This document shows positions 33,417 through 42,438 of a stretch of 64,000 nucleotides of DNA, piece after piece; the first letter of the stretch is position 1; each line of letters starts with the position of its first letter. The notes under the pieces were generated by a model. The model worked only from the letters and a program-made list of their open reading frames with translations, had not been told where the DNA came from and did not search any database. Made by a program: the position numbers and the translations under genes. This DNA is from Brevibacterium daeguense. GTDB taxonomy: Bacteria > Actinomycetota > Actinomycetes > Actinomycetales > Brevibacteriaceae. Where the stretch lies: NCBI RefSeq assembly GCF_021729135.1, contig NZ_JAJTWW010000013.1:1-64000 (forward strand), given 5' to 3'.

Positions 33417-34967
33417 ATGCGCAACGGCGAGATCTCCCACTGGATGGCCGAGGCGCCGCGCTCGTCGGTCCGCCCCATACCCGGGGCAGGCGGCGCGGAC
33501 GGAGGCGCGGACGAGGCCGTGTCCGGACTCGGACCCCCGGGCGGTGCCTCGGAGGCAGGCGCGGACGCGGCGGCATCCCGAACCGGCGCCTCGGTCTTCG
33601 ACCGCAGCGCTCCTGCGCCCCTTCCCCAAGAGGCGCAGGACCTCGTGATCGTCGGCGGCGGGCTCACCGGGCTGTGGCTGGCCTACTATGCAGCGCTGGA
33701 GCACCCCGACTGGGCGATCACGATCCTCGAGGCAAAGGAGGTCGGCTATGGCGCCAGCGGCCGCAACGGGGGATGGCTCTCGACCCTGATCCCCGGCAAC
33801 CGAGCCGTCTACGCCCGGGCTGCGGAGAAGGCCGGGGAAGACGGCATCGCCGCGGTCAGCGCGTTCCAGCTCGCGTTGTTCACCACCATCGAGGACACGC
33901 TCGCGGTGCTGCGGCGCGAGGGCATCGACGCCCGTCACGCCCAGGGCGGGAACCTCACCGTCGCCCAGACGCGGGCGGGCCTGGAACGGCTCCGCGCGGC
34001 CTATGACGCCGATCTCAAGTACGGCTACTCGCCGGAGGACGTGCGGCTCCTCTCCGCCGAGGAAACCCGTGCGCGGGTCAACGTCAGCGGGGCGCTCGGC
34101 GGTCTCTTCCACGAGCACACGACCGCGATCGATCCCGCCCGCCTCACTCGCGGCCTGGCCCGGGCGGTGGCGGCGCGTGGCGTCCGGATCTGCGAGGTCA
34201 CTCGGGTGAGCCGGATCGACCCCGGGATGGCGCTGACCCAGCGCGGCCCGGTCCAGGGCCGGGCGATCATCTCCTGCGCCGAGGCGTATTCGGGTCGCAT
34301 CGCCGGTCCCGTTCCCGGTCTGGGTCCTCGCAGCCTCATTCCCGTGAACTCGGCGATGATCATCACCGAGCCGCTGCCCGACAGCACCTGGGAGCAGATC
34401 GGCTGGACCGAGCGGGAATGCCTCAACGATGCTGCCCACGGCTTCATCTACGCCCAGCGCACCGCCGACGGCCGGATTGCGATCGGCGGACGCGGCGCGC
34501 CCTATGCTTTCGGGTCCGGCACCCCGGGCGACGGGGCGGTCGATCCTGCGACGATCACCAGGCTCCGGCAGAAGCTGCAGTCCCTGTTCCCCGGGCACGA
34601 CTTCCCGATCGCCCACTCGTGGCGCGGAGTCATCGGCGTCACCCGCGACTGGTGCACGGGAGTCCACTTCGATTCCCGGACGCGGCTGGGCGCGGTGCGG
34701 GGCTACGCCGGTCACGGTGTCGCCGCGACCCAGCTGGCCGCTCGCACTCTGCTCGACCGGATCGACGGAAAGTCGACCGTGCGCACCTCGCTGCCCTGGA
34801 ACGACCATGACTCCGGCACCTGGGAACCGGAACCGGTGCGCTGGCTCGGGGTGCACGGGATGTACCGGCTGTTCGGGCTGGCGGACCGTTGGGAGGAATC
34901 CCGCGGGGCCGAGCAGACATCGCTCCTCGCACGCTTCGGATCCCGGCTGGCGGGAATGCACGAGTAG
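33417..34967 (+). CDS. FAD-dependent amine/amino acid oxidoreductase (DAO family, PuuB-like)
   Basis: This 516-residue flavoprotein has a Rossmann FAD site LVIVGGGLTGLWLAYYAALE (about 80-99), GYGASGRNGGWLS and a C-terminal GVIGVTRDWCTGVHF...GYAGHGVAATQLAARTL segment as in gamma-glutamylputrescine oxidase and related DAO-family enzymes, which oxidise amines with oxygen. The first 75 residues include an Ala/Gly/Asp-rich linker that the family lacks. ATG 33417 has GAAAGG eight bases upstream; a GTG three codons earlier overlaps that site. No polyamine genes lie nearby, so the substrate is open. Confidence 0.83.
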   Translation: MRNGEISHWMAEAPRSSVRPIPGAGGADGGADEAVSGLGPPGGASEAGADAAASRTGASVFDRSAPAPLPQEAQDLVIVGGGLTGLWLAYYAALEHPDWAITILEAKEVGYGASGRNGGWLSTLIPGNRAVYARAAEKAGEDGIAAVSAFQLALFTTIEDTLAVLRREGIDARHAQGGNLTVAQTRAGLERLRAAYDADLKYGYSPEDVRLLSAEETRARVNVSGALGGLFHEHTTAIDPARLTRGLARAVAARGVRICEVTRVSRIDPGMALTQRGPVQGRAIISCAEAYSGRIAGPVPGLGPRSLIPVNSAMIITEPLPDSTWEQIGWTERECLNDAAHGFIYAQRTADGRIAIGGRGAPYAFGSGTPGDGAVDPATITRLRQKLQSLFPGHDFPIAHSWRGVIGVTRDWCTGVHFDSRTRLGAVRGYAGHGVAATQLAARTLLDRIDGKSTVRTSLPWNDHDSGTWEPEPVRWLGVHGMYRLFGLADRWEESRGAEQTSLLARFGSRLAGMHE

Positions 34968-35015
34968 AGCGGCTGGATCCGGCACGGGCGAGGTGTGCCG
35001 CGGCGGGAGTAGGGC

Positions 35016-35055
35016 GACGGTTCTGCACGGGTGACGGTTCTGCACGGGTGACGGG
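35016..35055. repeat. Tandem 17 bp repeat after the FAD oxidoreductase gene
   Basis: GACGGTTCTGCACGGGT occurs at 35016-35032 and 35033-35049, with a six-base start of a third copy. Confidence 0.9.
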
Positions 35056-35076
35056 ATGGGCGAGGCGAGGAGAAGC

Positions 35077-35376
35077 ATGGACAGCGAGGCGCTCACGGAT
35101 TTCGATCGGGAGATGCTCGATCTGGAGAGGTCGGAGCCGACCTCTGCGCAGCGCCGAGAGTTCTGCACCGGGCACGGTATCGCGATTGAACGGTACCCCG
35201 CCATGCTCGACGGGCTCGCCGATACCTCGGGGGCGATGACATTCGCGCCCCAGGTTGTCGCCCGCGTACGGGCCGCGCGCACGGAGGCCTTCCGGTACCA
35301 GCGCTATCGCCGGGCGCGGAGCGGCGGCGGCAGCAGCGTCGACTCGGCCGACCTGCGCTGGGTCGGCCTCTTCTGA
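35077..35376 (+). CDS. DUF3263-family small protein
   Basis: This 99-residue protein fits DUF3263, an actinobacterial family with a helix-turn-helix-like N-terminus: LTDFDREMLDLERSEPTSAQ (about 6-25) followed by REFCTGHGIAIERYPAMLD and an Arg-rich C-terminal helix. Family members are widespread in actinobacteria and of unknown role; DNA binding is plausible. The usual aromatic/basic stretch after LDLER is replaced by SEPTSAQ. GAGGAGAAG precedes ATG 35077. It follows the FAD oxidoreductase by 110 bases, with the 17-base repeat in between. Confidence 0.75.
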   Translation: MDSEALTDFDREMLDLERSEPTSAQRREFCTGHGIAIERYPAMLDGLADTSGAMTFAPQVVARVRAARTEAFRYQRYRRARSGGGSSVDSADLRWVGLF

Positions 35377-35624
35377 ACTGCGCGTTCCGCTGACGATTGC
35401 CGTGCCGCTCTCGTGCGCCTGCGGCACGGCTCACTTGAGAACGGGCTCCGGGTGAGACGCGCGTCGGGTGAGGACGGGCGAAACGGTTCTTCCATTTCCG
35501 GCGGAATTCCGATGTCGGCCGATAGAGTGCACGGAGAGCGACGGCTCAACCCGATTGACGCCTTCAAGCAGCGAGAATCCGCGGTGCCGAAGCTCAGATG
35601 TACAGCACTCGATGAGGAGGAGCT

Positions 35625-36908
35625 ATGAAGTCTATTAATTCCCGGAAGCTGGTGTCCGTCATCGCGATCGTTGCGGCCGCTGGCTTGGTGACCAGCGCGT
35701 GCGCCGGAAGTGCCGGCAGCGCCGGAGGAGGCGGCGAGGGCGGTGAGGGATTCGAGTTCGGAGCATCGCAGGAAGAGGTCGACGCTGTTCTGCAGGAGCT
35801 CGATCCAGTGGAGATCACGTACCAGGCCGGTGCGCAGTCACCGAACTCGATCTCTGCGCTGAGCGCCGAGTCCTTCAAGAACTACGTGGAAGAGCGATCC
35901 GGCGGCAAGATCACGGTCGATGTCGTCTGGGGTCAGGCGATCGCGGGGTACGCGGAAATCGACGATGCACTCGCGGATGGCCGGGTTGATGTCTCTTATG
36001 CGCTCCCGATCTACAAGCCGACCGAGTACCCGGCTTTCGACGCACTGGCGACAGCGACGGCAGGAATGCCCAATTCGCCGGTGCTCGGCGAGATGGTCGG
36101 AAACGCTGCGGTCGTCGACATGGCATGGAACTCGGAAGAGCTGCTTTCCCAGTACGAGGAGAAGGGAATCAGCCCGCTGACGCCGATGATCAGCACCGGA
36201 ACCTATCTGTCGGTCTGTACCGATGCGGGTACTTCCCTTGAGGATTGGAAAGGGCGTCAGGTCCGCGTTGCGAGCGTCGCGCACGAGCAGCAGGCGGTGA
36301 ACCTGGGAGCGTCACCGGTGTCGATGGAGTATGTCGAGGTCTTCGAAGCGCTCCAGCGCGGGACTGTCGACTGCACGCTGGCGCAGCTTCTGCCATCGGA
36401 AGAAGCGGGTCTGCTCGAAGTCGCGAAGAATGTTGCGTACACCTCCGAGGAGAACAGCCTGTCCGGCCGTTCTGCTGGAGCGAACCTGGCGGGTGTCGGC
36501 TATCAGCAGCTGCCGCTTGCGTACCAGCAAATCATCTTCGATTCCGGTCTGGACGGCTTTGCGGCGAGCAACGAGGTCATCACCCGGGGCAATGCCGCAG
36601 GAGTGAAGCAGCTCAAGGAGGCGGGCGGAGAGATCGGTCCGATGGCCGACGACTCCGATCAGCAGATCGGCGACACCAATGAGGAGCTGCTGTCGGCGAT
36701 CGAGGAATCCGGCGTGATCGGCAGTGATGTTGCGCAGAGATCAGCTGAAAGTGTGGAGAAGTGGAAGCAGGTTGCGGAAGAGCTCGGGTACACGGAGGAG
36801 GGCGGCTTCGAGGACTTGGACGAGTGGTTCGATCCGGACGAGTACGACTTCCAGCCGTTTGCCGAGCGCCTGTTCGATGAAGTGGTTCTTCCGCACAGAC
36901 CGAACTGA
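35625..36908 (+). CDS. TRAP-type (DctP-like) substrate-binding lipoprotein, orphan
   Basis: This 427-residue binding protein has a lipoprotein signal (lipobox TSAC, C26), a Gly-rich linker and a DctP-like body: ERSGGKITVDVVWGQAIAGY, DALADGRVDVSYALPIY, WKGRQVRVASVAHEQQAVN, and GASPVSMEYVEVFEALQRGT (about 225-244), the helix that lines the carboxylate site. GAGGAGG precedes the ATG. No DctQ or DctM membrane genes lie nearby. A paralogue with the same layout is encoded at 42966. Its base composition is somewhat less GC-rich than that of its neighbours. A long hairpin terminator follows, so it is a single-gene unit. Confidence 0.83.
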   Translation: MKSINSRKLVSVIAIVAAAGLVTSACAGSAGSAGGGGEGGEGFEFGASQEEVDAVLQELDPVEITYQAGAQSPNSISALSAESFKNYVEERSGGKITVDVVWGQAIAGYAEIDDALADGRVDVSYALPIYKPTEYPAFDALATATAGMPNSPVLGEMVGNAAVVDMAWNSEELLSQYEEKGISPLTPMISTGTYLSVCTDAGTSLEDWKGRQVRVASVAHEQQAVNLGASPVSMEYVEVFEALQRGTVDCTLAQLLPSEEAGLLEVAKNVAYTSEENSLSGRSAGANLAGVGYQQLPLAYQQIIFDSGLDGFAASNEVITRGNAAGVKQLKEAGGEIGPMADDSDQQIGDTNEELLSAIEESGVIGSDVAQRSAESVEKWKQVAEELGYTEEGGFEDLDEWFDPDEYDFQPFAERLFDEVVLPHRPN

Positions 36909-36910
36909 CG

Positions 36911-36956
36911 CAGGTCAAACAGCTGGCCCACCCTGCTCGGCCAGCTGTTCGACCTG
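36911..36956 (+). terminator. Hairpin terminator of the binding-protein gene
   Basis: Eighteen-base arms (CAGGTCAAACAGCTGGCC at 36911-36928 and 36939-36956) pair with one mismatch around a ten-base loop, three bases after the stop. There is no T tract. Confidence 0.8.
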
Positions 36957-37032
36957 CCGCTGGAGGATCGGCGGCTTGGCGGCAAGGTGATCTGAAGCGA
37001 CGCCGGCCCCGCTGATTCCCCGTCCGGGCGCG

Positions 37033-37170
37033 TCAGATCATGTCCCTGCCCTCGCGCTTCGCCTCGCGGGCCTCCTTGGAAAAGGCCCGGATGATGCCGA
37101 ACAGCACGCCGGCGACGATCACCGGCCAGATGAGCACGTAGACGGTGAGCATTTCAGGTGAGAACTCCAT
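37033..37170 (-). CDS. 45-residue membrane peptide, putative small subunit of the neighbouring symporter
   Basis: This short reading frame encodes one membrane helix (about 9-28: TVYVLIWPVIVAGVLFGIIR) followed by a charged tail (FSKEAREAKREGRDMI). GAAAGGA lies six bases before the ATG at 37170. It is downstream of, and on the same strand as, the sodium:solute symporter, separated by 112 bases that carry short repeats. Actinobacterial symporters often have such one-helix partner peptides. The match to this role is by size, topology and position. Confidence 0.7.
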   Translation of the reverse strand: MEFSPEMLTVYVLIWPVIVAGVLFGIIRAFSKEAREAKREGRDMI

Positions 37171-37230
37171 GATGTCCTTTCAGAAGTGATGGTTGGGCCC
37201 AAGCCGGCGGTTCCGGCTCGGCCGGCGCTC

Positions 37231-37272
37231 CCGAACCAGAGGTTCCGAACCAGAGGTTCCGAACCAGAGCCT
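37231..37272. repeat. 14 bp tandem repeat with internal symmetry
   Basis: CCGAACCAGAGGTT occurs at 37231-37244 and 37245-37258, with a third degenerate copy to 37272. The junctions form GGTTCCGAACC palindromes, so small hairpins can form between the symporter gene and the small peptide gene. Confidence 0.85.
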
Positions 37273-37281
37273 CCGGCCCAG

Positions 37282-38994
37282 TCAGCGCTTCCGGCCGAGG
37301 TCCGCGGGGCCTTCGACGCCCAAGGCGGCTGCTTCCGCCTCGGCGACGATGGCGACCTCCTCCTCGCGCTCATCGAAGTCACCGGTCCGCCTCGCGATGA
37401 GCGAGAAGTCGAAGTCGACGTTGCTGCGCACCGACAGGATGGTGCAGACGAGTGCGCTGACTGCGTAGGCCACGAGAGAGGCCGAGAGCACGTTGTAGTC
37501 GTGCAGGAAGCCGATCACGAACGGCGCCGAGACCACAGCGGCGACACCGCCCACGACCACCGCTGCCCGCAGGCCGAAGAACCCGAAGGCCATGAGGCCC
37601 AGCACCACGCCGATGCCCACCACGGACAGCAGGTCGACGACGAACCCGACCGGTCCCGTCATCGGGATCAGCTCGAAGCGCACTGGCAGGAAGCACGCCA
37701 TCGCTGCCAGGACCGAGGCGGTGAACGCGAGGTTGCTGACCTTCTTCCAGTAGAAGCTCGCGATCACCGGGAACACCAGGGTGCCCCACAGCGCGCCGAC
37801 GAACACGAGCATGTCGAGGATGTTCATCTGCCCGCTCGCGAAGTAGAGGGCGATGGCAGTCGCGACGATCATGGTGATGCGGCCGATCCACACCATCTTC
37901 CGCGGGTCGGCCTTCGCCTTGCCGGCAACGTTCTGTCCGTAGACGTCGGCCATCATGATCGCCGACAGCGCCGTCAGGTCGGAGTCCGCGGTCGAGGACA
38001 TCGAACCGATGATCATGATGAAGAAGACGGCGACCAGCGCGCCCGGCAGGTAGGTCGCTGCCATCTGCGGGATGAGATTGTTGACGTCACCGCCCATCGG
38101 CTCGATCCCGGCGTAGAGTGCCACCACTCCGAGCATGCCGATCCCGATGATCGTTGCGCCGTAGCCGATCGTGGCGGTGATGAAGGTCTTCTTGATGAGA
38201 TCCTCGCGCACGGCGAACAGGCGCTGGGCGATAGTCTGGTTGCCGATCGCGTAGGCGAGCACTGCCGCGATGTAGGGCGCCCCCTGGTGGAGGAACGCCT
38301 CGGAGGAGAAGAAGTTCGCCTGCTCAGGGGTGACGTTCGCGGCGCCGGTGACGAACACCTGCGGCCCCCCGGCGGCGAAGAACACGACGGGCACGATCAC
38401 GACGACCGCGCCGAGCATCGCGCACACCTGGGCGAAGTCGGTCATCACCGAGGCGCGGAAGCCGGACCACAGCGTGTACAGCAGCACGCCTGCGGCGATC
38501 GTGACGATTCCCTGTGTGAAGGTGAAGGGGGAGAGCATTGCGACGAGCGCTCCGCCGGCGATGAGATTCGAGGTCAGGCTGATGACGCTGCCGAGCACAT
38601 TGGAGCCGGCGAGCATCAGCTGGCTGGACCGGCCATGGCGGGCGTACATCACCTCGGCGATGGTGTGGGCCCGAGGCGCCACCGCTCGGATCCGGCGCCC
38701 GAAAGGGTAGATCAGCAGGATCATGAGGGCGCCCCAGAGTCCGTAGTGGATGGGGCCGGAGATGCCGTAGGTGTAGCCCGAGGTCGCCGAGGCGTACATC
38801 GAGGAGGCCCAGATCCAGGTGGCGGTCATGGAGGCGGCGGCGATGCCGAACCCGATGCGCCCACCGCCGGTCATGTAGCCGTCGGCGTTCTCCTCCTTGC
38901 GGCTGATCCTGCTGGAGATATACAGGCTGCCGCCGAAGAAGATCACGATGAGCGCGACCGTCACCGGCGCGGAGAGCTGATGGAGTTCTTCCAT
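37282..38994 (-). CDS. Sodium:solute symporter (SSS family, DUR3-like)
   Basis: This 570-residue, about 14-helix symporter has the SSS signatures DGYMTGGGRIGFGIAAASMT and ATWIWASSMYASATSGYTYG near the start, similar to DUR3-type urea/polyamine carriers, and the sodium-site stretch GSMSSTADSDLTALSAIM (about 345-362). ATG 38994 has GAGG eleven bases upstream; the longer frame to 39120 codes for a Pro/Ala/Arg-rich stretch unlike a real N-terminus. The C-terminal tail is acidic. The substrate could be urea, an amine or another small solute. The 45-residue peptide downstream is a likely partner. Confidence 0.85.
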   Translation of the reverse strand: MEELHQLSAPVTVALIVIFFGGSLYISSRISRKEENADGYMTGGGRIGFGIAAASMTATWIWASSMYASATSGYTYGISGPIHYGLWGALMILLIYPFGRRIRAVAPRAHTIAEVMYARHGRSSQLMLAGSNVLGSVISLTSNLIAGGALVAMLSPFTFTQGIVTIAAGVLLYTLWSGFRASVMTDFAQVCAMLGAVVVIVPVVFFAAGGPQVFVTGAANVTPEQANFFSSEAFLHQGAPYIAAVLAYAIGNQTIAQRLFAVREDLIKKTFITATIGYGATIIGIGMLGVVALYAGIEPMGGDVNNLIPQMAATYLPGALVAVFFIMIIGSMSSTADSDLTALSAIMMADVYGQNVAGKAKADPRKMVWIGRITMIVATAIALYFASGQMNILDMLVFVGALWGTLVFPVIASFYWKKVSNLAFTASVLAAMACFLPVRFELIPMTGPVGFVVDLLSVVGIGVVLGLMAFGFFGLRAAVVVGGVAAVVSAPFVIGFLHDYNVLSASLVAYAVSALVCTILSVRSNVDFDFSLIARRTGDFDEREEEVAIVAEAEAAALGVEGPADLGRKR

Positions 38995-39617
38995 ATCTGG
39001 TTTCGCCTCTTCTCGTCTGGTTTCGAATGTTCGTTTACGTGGTGCGCTCGGGCTCCCGCCGGTGCTGGTGTTCGCAGCGGTGCCGAGCTCGCGGCATGGC
39101 GCGCGAGGGTTTTCGGGCACGGGTCAGCGCTTCCGGATTGCTCCGGAGCTGCTGCATGCGGCTCCCCGGCCGGACTTCGTGCGCGGATTGCATCAGCAGA
39201 GTCGAATGCACCCGTGGTCAGCACAGAAGCGGCCGCCCCGGCGCTGTGCAGCGGGACTGTGCACTCGTCCCAGCGGCCGGAAGGCGGCGACCTCATGAAC
39301 ATACCAAGACTCGGCGATCTCACCAGTTGGGAGGACGTGTTTCACATGCTGCGAAGGTGCGCAGCGGGCGCCGCTCGGCCAGGAGTGGCCTAGGCGACAG
39401 TGAAGTTACCGAACTGTTACTTCTGGCGCCCGGTCCTGTTCCCCTGCACCGGGTAATGGAGGCTGTTCCCGGCTTTCGGCTGATCCGATAGCCAGCCCGA
39501 TGGCCTGCGCTTCTGTCTTCTCGGAGCCCTGCGGGGCATGATCGCTGTCATTTTGAGACCCCGATCACGCGCTTCGCGGGTATCGTCTAAGTAAGACGCC
39601 CCAGTGAGGAGGGTCCC
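38995..39617. other. Non-coding divergent region between symporter and ribokinase
   Basis: This 623-base gap must carry the promoters of both flanking genes. Frames in it are Arg/Ser/Pro-rich and look non-coding. A 32-codon frame at 39295-39393 (starting MNIPRLGDLTSWEDVFHML) has GGAAGG ten bases upstream and could be a leader peptide, but nothing else supports it. The short near-palindrome GTTACCGAACTGTTAC lies at about 39403-39418. I see no further element. Confidence 0.5.
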
Positions 39618-40631
39618 GTGGACACGAACATCAGCCGCACTTCCGCACGTGATGCACAGAGCCCAGTCTTCGAGTTCCCCGATATCGTCGTCGTCGGGTC
39701 GATCAACGCCGACCTCGTCACGCGAGTGCCCAAGCATCCGGAGCCCGGGGAGACGGTGATCGCGACCGGCAGCCTGTACGCCGGCGGTGGCAAGGGCGCG
39801 AACCAGGCGGTCGCGGCGTCCCTGCTGGGCGCCCGGGTCAGCTTCGTCGGTGCGGTCGGCCGAGACGCGAGGGCAGACGTCGCCCTCGTGGGCCTGCGGG
39901 AAGCCGGAGTCGACATCTCGCGGGTGACTGTCGTCGAAGGCGAGACCGGGCTGGCCGTGGTCGCGGTCGACGCGACCGGCGAGAACGAGATCATCGTCAT
40001 TCCCGGAGCGAATGCCCGGGTGACCCCGGCGGACGTCGCCGCCGCGAAGGAGCGGGTCGAGTACACCCCGATCGTGCTCACCCAGGGTGAGCTCTCCGTC
40101 GAGGTGATCGATCAGGTTGCGCGCCTGACCGAGGGCCGGTTCGTCTTCAACGCCGCACCGGCGCTGGACGTGTCCGAGGAGACGCTCGCCAAGGCGGATC
40201 CGCTGGTGGTCAACGAGCGCGAGGCGCGGGTGCTGGCCAGCCGCCTGCTCGGCTCGGACATGTCGCACAAGTCGGCGCATGCCCTCACCGGATATCTGGC
40301 GCCCGACTACGTGCGCAGCGTCGTCATCACCGAGGGCGCTCGCGGCTGCACCTTCAAGGTCGGCGACGAGGACCCGTCGACCCTCGGGCAGGACTACCGG
40401 GTCATCGAGGAGAACGTCGTCGACACGACGGGAGCCGGGGATATGTTCGTCGCCGCCCTGTGCGTGGCACTGGGCCGGAGCTCGGAGATGGGGGAGGCCT
40501 GCGACTTCGCGAACTCCGCGGCCGCCCAGACCGTGGTGCACGCCGGGGCTCAGTCCTCGTACTTCCTGGCCAAGCGAGTCAATGAGGCGTCCGGAACGTC
40601 CACCGGACGCGAGGCCGAGCACCCGGCGTGA
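39618..40631 (+). CDS. rbsK: Ribokinase-family (PfkB) sugar kinase
   Basis: This 337-residue kinase has the PfkB signatures of ribokinase: VVVGSINADLVTRVPKHPEPGE (N-terminal lid and dimer clasp region), YAGGGKGANQAVAAS (about 55-69), and the catalytic DTTGAGDMFVAAL (about 272-284). It phosphorylates ribose or a related sugar or nucleoside in the cytoplasm. GAGGAGGG precedes the GTG at 39618. No ribose transporter lies nearby. The C-terminal tail (about 15 residues, TSTGREAEHPA) is short and polar, and its stop context is repeated three times downstream. Confidence 0.85.
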   Translation: MDTNISRTSARDAQSPVFEFPDIVVVGSINADLVTRVPKHPEPGETVIATGSLYAGGGKGANQAVAASLLGARVSFVGAVGRDARADVALVGLREAGVDISRVTVVEGETGLAVVAVDATGENEIIVIPGANARVTPADVAAAKERVEYTPIVLTQGELSVEVIDQVARLTEGRFVFNAAPALDVSEETLAKADPLVVNEREARVLASRLLGSDMSHKSAHALTGYLAPDYVRSVVITEGARGCTFKVGDEDPSTLGQDYRVIEENVVDTTGAGDMFVAALCVALGRSSEMGEACDFANSAAAQTVVHAGAQSSYFLAKRVNEASGTSTGREAEHPA

Positions 40632-40675
40632 CAGAGCACCCGGCGTGACGAGCACCCGACGTGACCGAGCAGCCC
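40617..40675. repeat. Tandem echoes of the ribokinase stop codon
   Basis: GAGCACCCGGCGTGACA, which includes the TGA, starts at 40617 and recurs at 40634 and 40650, with a partial fourth copy at 40667. The third copy (33 bases on) places another TGA in frame. Confidence 0.9.
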
Positions 40676-40702
40676 CTGCAGTACTGAGTCGAGGAGAACA
40701 CA

Positions 40703-41275
40703 GTGAACGGCACAGCGCGACCTTCGGCAAAACTCATCGTCGGCGGACTGGCCCTGGCGGCCGTCGCCGGCCCACTTCTGATGGCGATCGCATGGCTCAT
40801 CATGCTCGCTTCCCTGGCCAATGCCGCCGCTGCCGGATTCATGGGCGGCATGGGCGGCGGCTACGGCCCGGACGGCGGGGGCGGTGCGGGGGGAGCGACC
40901 TTCGCGATCGTGCTGTCGGTCCTCGGACTCCTCGTCATGCTGGGCGGCGCTGTGATGCTGATCCTCGGCACGTACAACTTCCTGTCCACCTTCGACGCCG
41001 TCGGCGCCAGGATCCTCGGCCCCGGTCCTACCCTCGGTTCGGGCATGGACCTGACGCATTCCTCACATGCGGAGGACCAGCACCGGCCGTACACCGAACA
41101 GCCCGCCCCGCCCGAGCAGCCCGGCCGGCCGTATGCGCAGGGCACCTCGGGCTATCCGGGACAGACGTACTCCGGGCCCGCCGGTACCGCGTACCCGCCG
41201 CAGTCGTCCGCCTCGGACGGCTCGACGCAGGCGTACGATCCCTCGCCTCCCAGGGACGACCGCAATCCGCAGTGA
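40703..41275 (+). CDS. Two-helix membrane protein with a Gly-rich loop and Pro/Tyr/Gln-rich tail
   Basis: I do not recognise this 190-residue protein. It has a first membrane helix at about 10-36 (LIVGGLALAAVAGPLLMAIA), a Gly-rich loop (GFMGGMGGGYGPDGGGGAGG, 46-65), and a second helix at about 68-90. About 75 residues of disordered tail rich in Pro, Tyr, Gln, Gly and Ser follow. GAGGAG lies before the GTG at 40703. It follows the ribokinase with the stop-echo repeat in between and converges with an alcohol dehydrogenase gene. Its function is unknown. Confidence 0.7.
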   Translation: MNGTARPSAKLIVGGLALAAVAGPLLMAIAWLIMLASLANAAAAGFMGGMGGGYGPDGGGGAGGATFAIVLSVLGLLVMLGGAVMLILGTYNFLSTFDAVGARILGPGPTLGSGMDLTHSSHAEDQHRPYTEQPAPPEQPGRPYAQGTSGYPGQTYSGPAGTAYPPQSSASDGSTQAYDPSPPRDDRNPQ

Positions 41276-41290
41276 GGGCCCGCTGCTGTC

Positions 41291-42277
41291 TCAGAGAGTG
41301 ATGACGAGGGAACCGGAGGCTCTCCCGCTGCGCAGGTCAGCCAGCGCGGCAGCGGCCTGCTCGAACCCATAGGTGGTGGTCTCCGCGGCCAGGTCGAGGC
41401 GCTCGGCCAGCCGGAGGAACTCGATGCCGTCGGCGCGGGTGTTGGCGGTCACCGTGCGCAGGTCGCGCTCGTAGAACAGGTGCTCTTCGTAGGTCATGGC
41501 GGGCACGTCGGTCATGTGAATGCCGGCGAGTGCGACGGTTCCGCCCCGGGTGGTCGCCCTGAGCGCCGCCGGCACGATCTCCCCGGCGGGTGCGAAGACG
41601 ATCGCGGAGTCCAGTGGCTCAGGGGGCATGTCATAGGCGTCCCCGACGAAGGCGGCGCCAAGATCCCGTGCCAGCTGCCGGTTGCCCTCGCCCCGTGTCA
41701 TCACATGGATCTCCGCCCCGGCGGACGCGGCCAGCTGGGCAGTGATGTGCCCGCTGGAGCCGAAGCCGTAGATGCCCAGCCGCCCGCCCGGCGGCAGTGC
41801 AGCCCGCGTGAGCGCCCGATAGCCGATGATCCCGGCACACAGCATGGGAGCCGTCCGCACGGCATCGGCGGCCGCGGACAGCCGGTAGGCGAACGCCTCG
41901 GGAACGGTGATGTACTCGGCGTAGCCGCCGTCGGCGTCCCAGCCGGTGAACGCCGAGGCGGGGCACAGGTTCTCCCGGCCCGTCCGGCACCATGGGCAGA
42001 CTCCGCAGGTGCGGCGCAGCCAGGCGATGCCCACCCGGTCCCCGGGCCGCAGCCGGAGCACCGCAGGGCCGACAGCCTCCACGGTGCCGACCACCTGATG
42101 GCCCGGGATCACGCCCGGGCGGTGCACCGGCAGCTCCTGGTCGATGACATGCAGGTCGGTGCGGCAGACTCCGCAGACTTCGACTCCGACCAGGACTTCG
42201 TCGGGGGCCGGCTCGGGGACGGGCGCATCTGTCAGCTCAAGCTGTCCGGGTGCGGCACCGGTCTTCCACGCTCTCAT
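41291..42277 (-). CDS. Zinc-dependent alcohol dehydrogenase (MDR family)
   Basis: This 328-residue medium-chain dehydrogenase oxidises alcohols with NAD(P). The catalytic zinc ligands lie in CGVCRTDLHV (about 37-46) and PGHQVVG, and the structural zinc in CGVCPWCRTGRENLC (about 90-104). The nucleotide site is IYGFGSSGHITAQLAASAGA; the GxGxxG motif is GFGSSG. I start it at ATG 42277 (MRAWKTG), where the family usually begins; upstream in-frame codons to 42445 encode an Arg/Ser-rich stretch and overlap the divergent DUF302 promoter. The ribosome site (GGAA) is weak. Confidence 0.82.
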   Translation of the reverse strand: MRAWKTGAAPGQLELTDAPVPEPAPDEVLVGVEVCGVCRTDLHVIDQELPVHRPGVIPGHQVVGTVEAVGPAVLRLRPGDRVGIAWLRRTCGVCPWCRTGRENLCPASAFTGWDADGGYAEYITVPEAFAYRLSAAADAVRTAPMLCAGIIGYRALTRAALPPGGRLGIYGFGSSGHITAQLAASAGAEIHVMTRGEGNRQLARDLGAAFVGDAYDMPPEPLDSAIVFAPAGEIVPAALRATTRGGTVALAGIHMTDVPAMTYEEHLFYERDLRTVTANTRADGIEFLRLAERLDLAAETTTYGFEQAAAALADLRSGRASGSLVITL

Positions 42278-42438
42278 GGTTCCACTATCGCCTCGGCCGC
42301 TCGGCGTCGACAAGGCCTGCTGGGAGCGGGAGATCTCACGGGTTGCCCACGACGATCTTCGGCGAATCTTCACGCCGACCGGCTGACTTCCCGGCAGGGA
42401 GAAGGGAAGATGGACGGAAGAACCGAAGGGGGAGAACC

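Noticed and set aside
37186..39393. Open frame of 735 codons antisense to the symporter gene
   Set aside because: It lies opposite a well-supported symporter and has a His/Arg/Asp/Gly-rich, motif-free product, the usual antisense artefact in high-GC DNA.
39295..39393. 32-codon leader peptide before ribokinase
   Set aside because: Only a moderate ribosome site supports it; no attenuator structure or homologue evidence is visible, so it is mentioned but not called.
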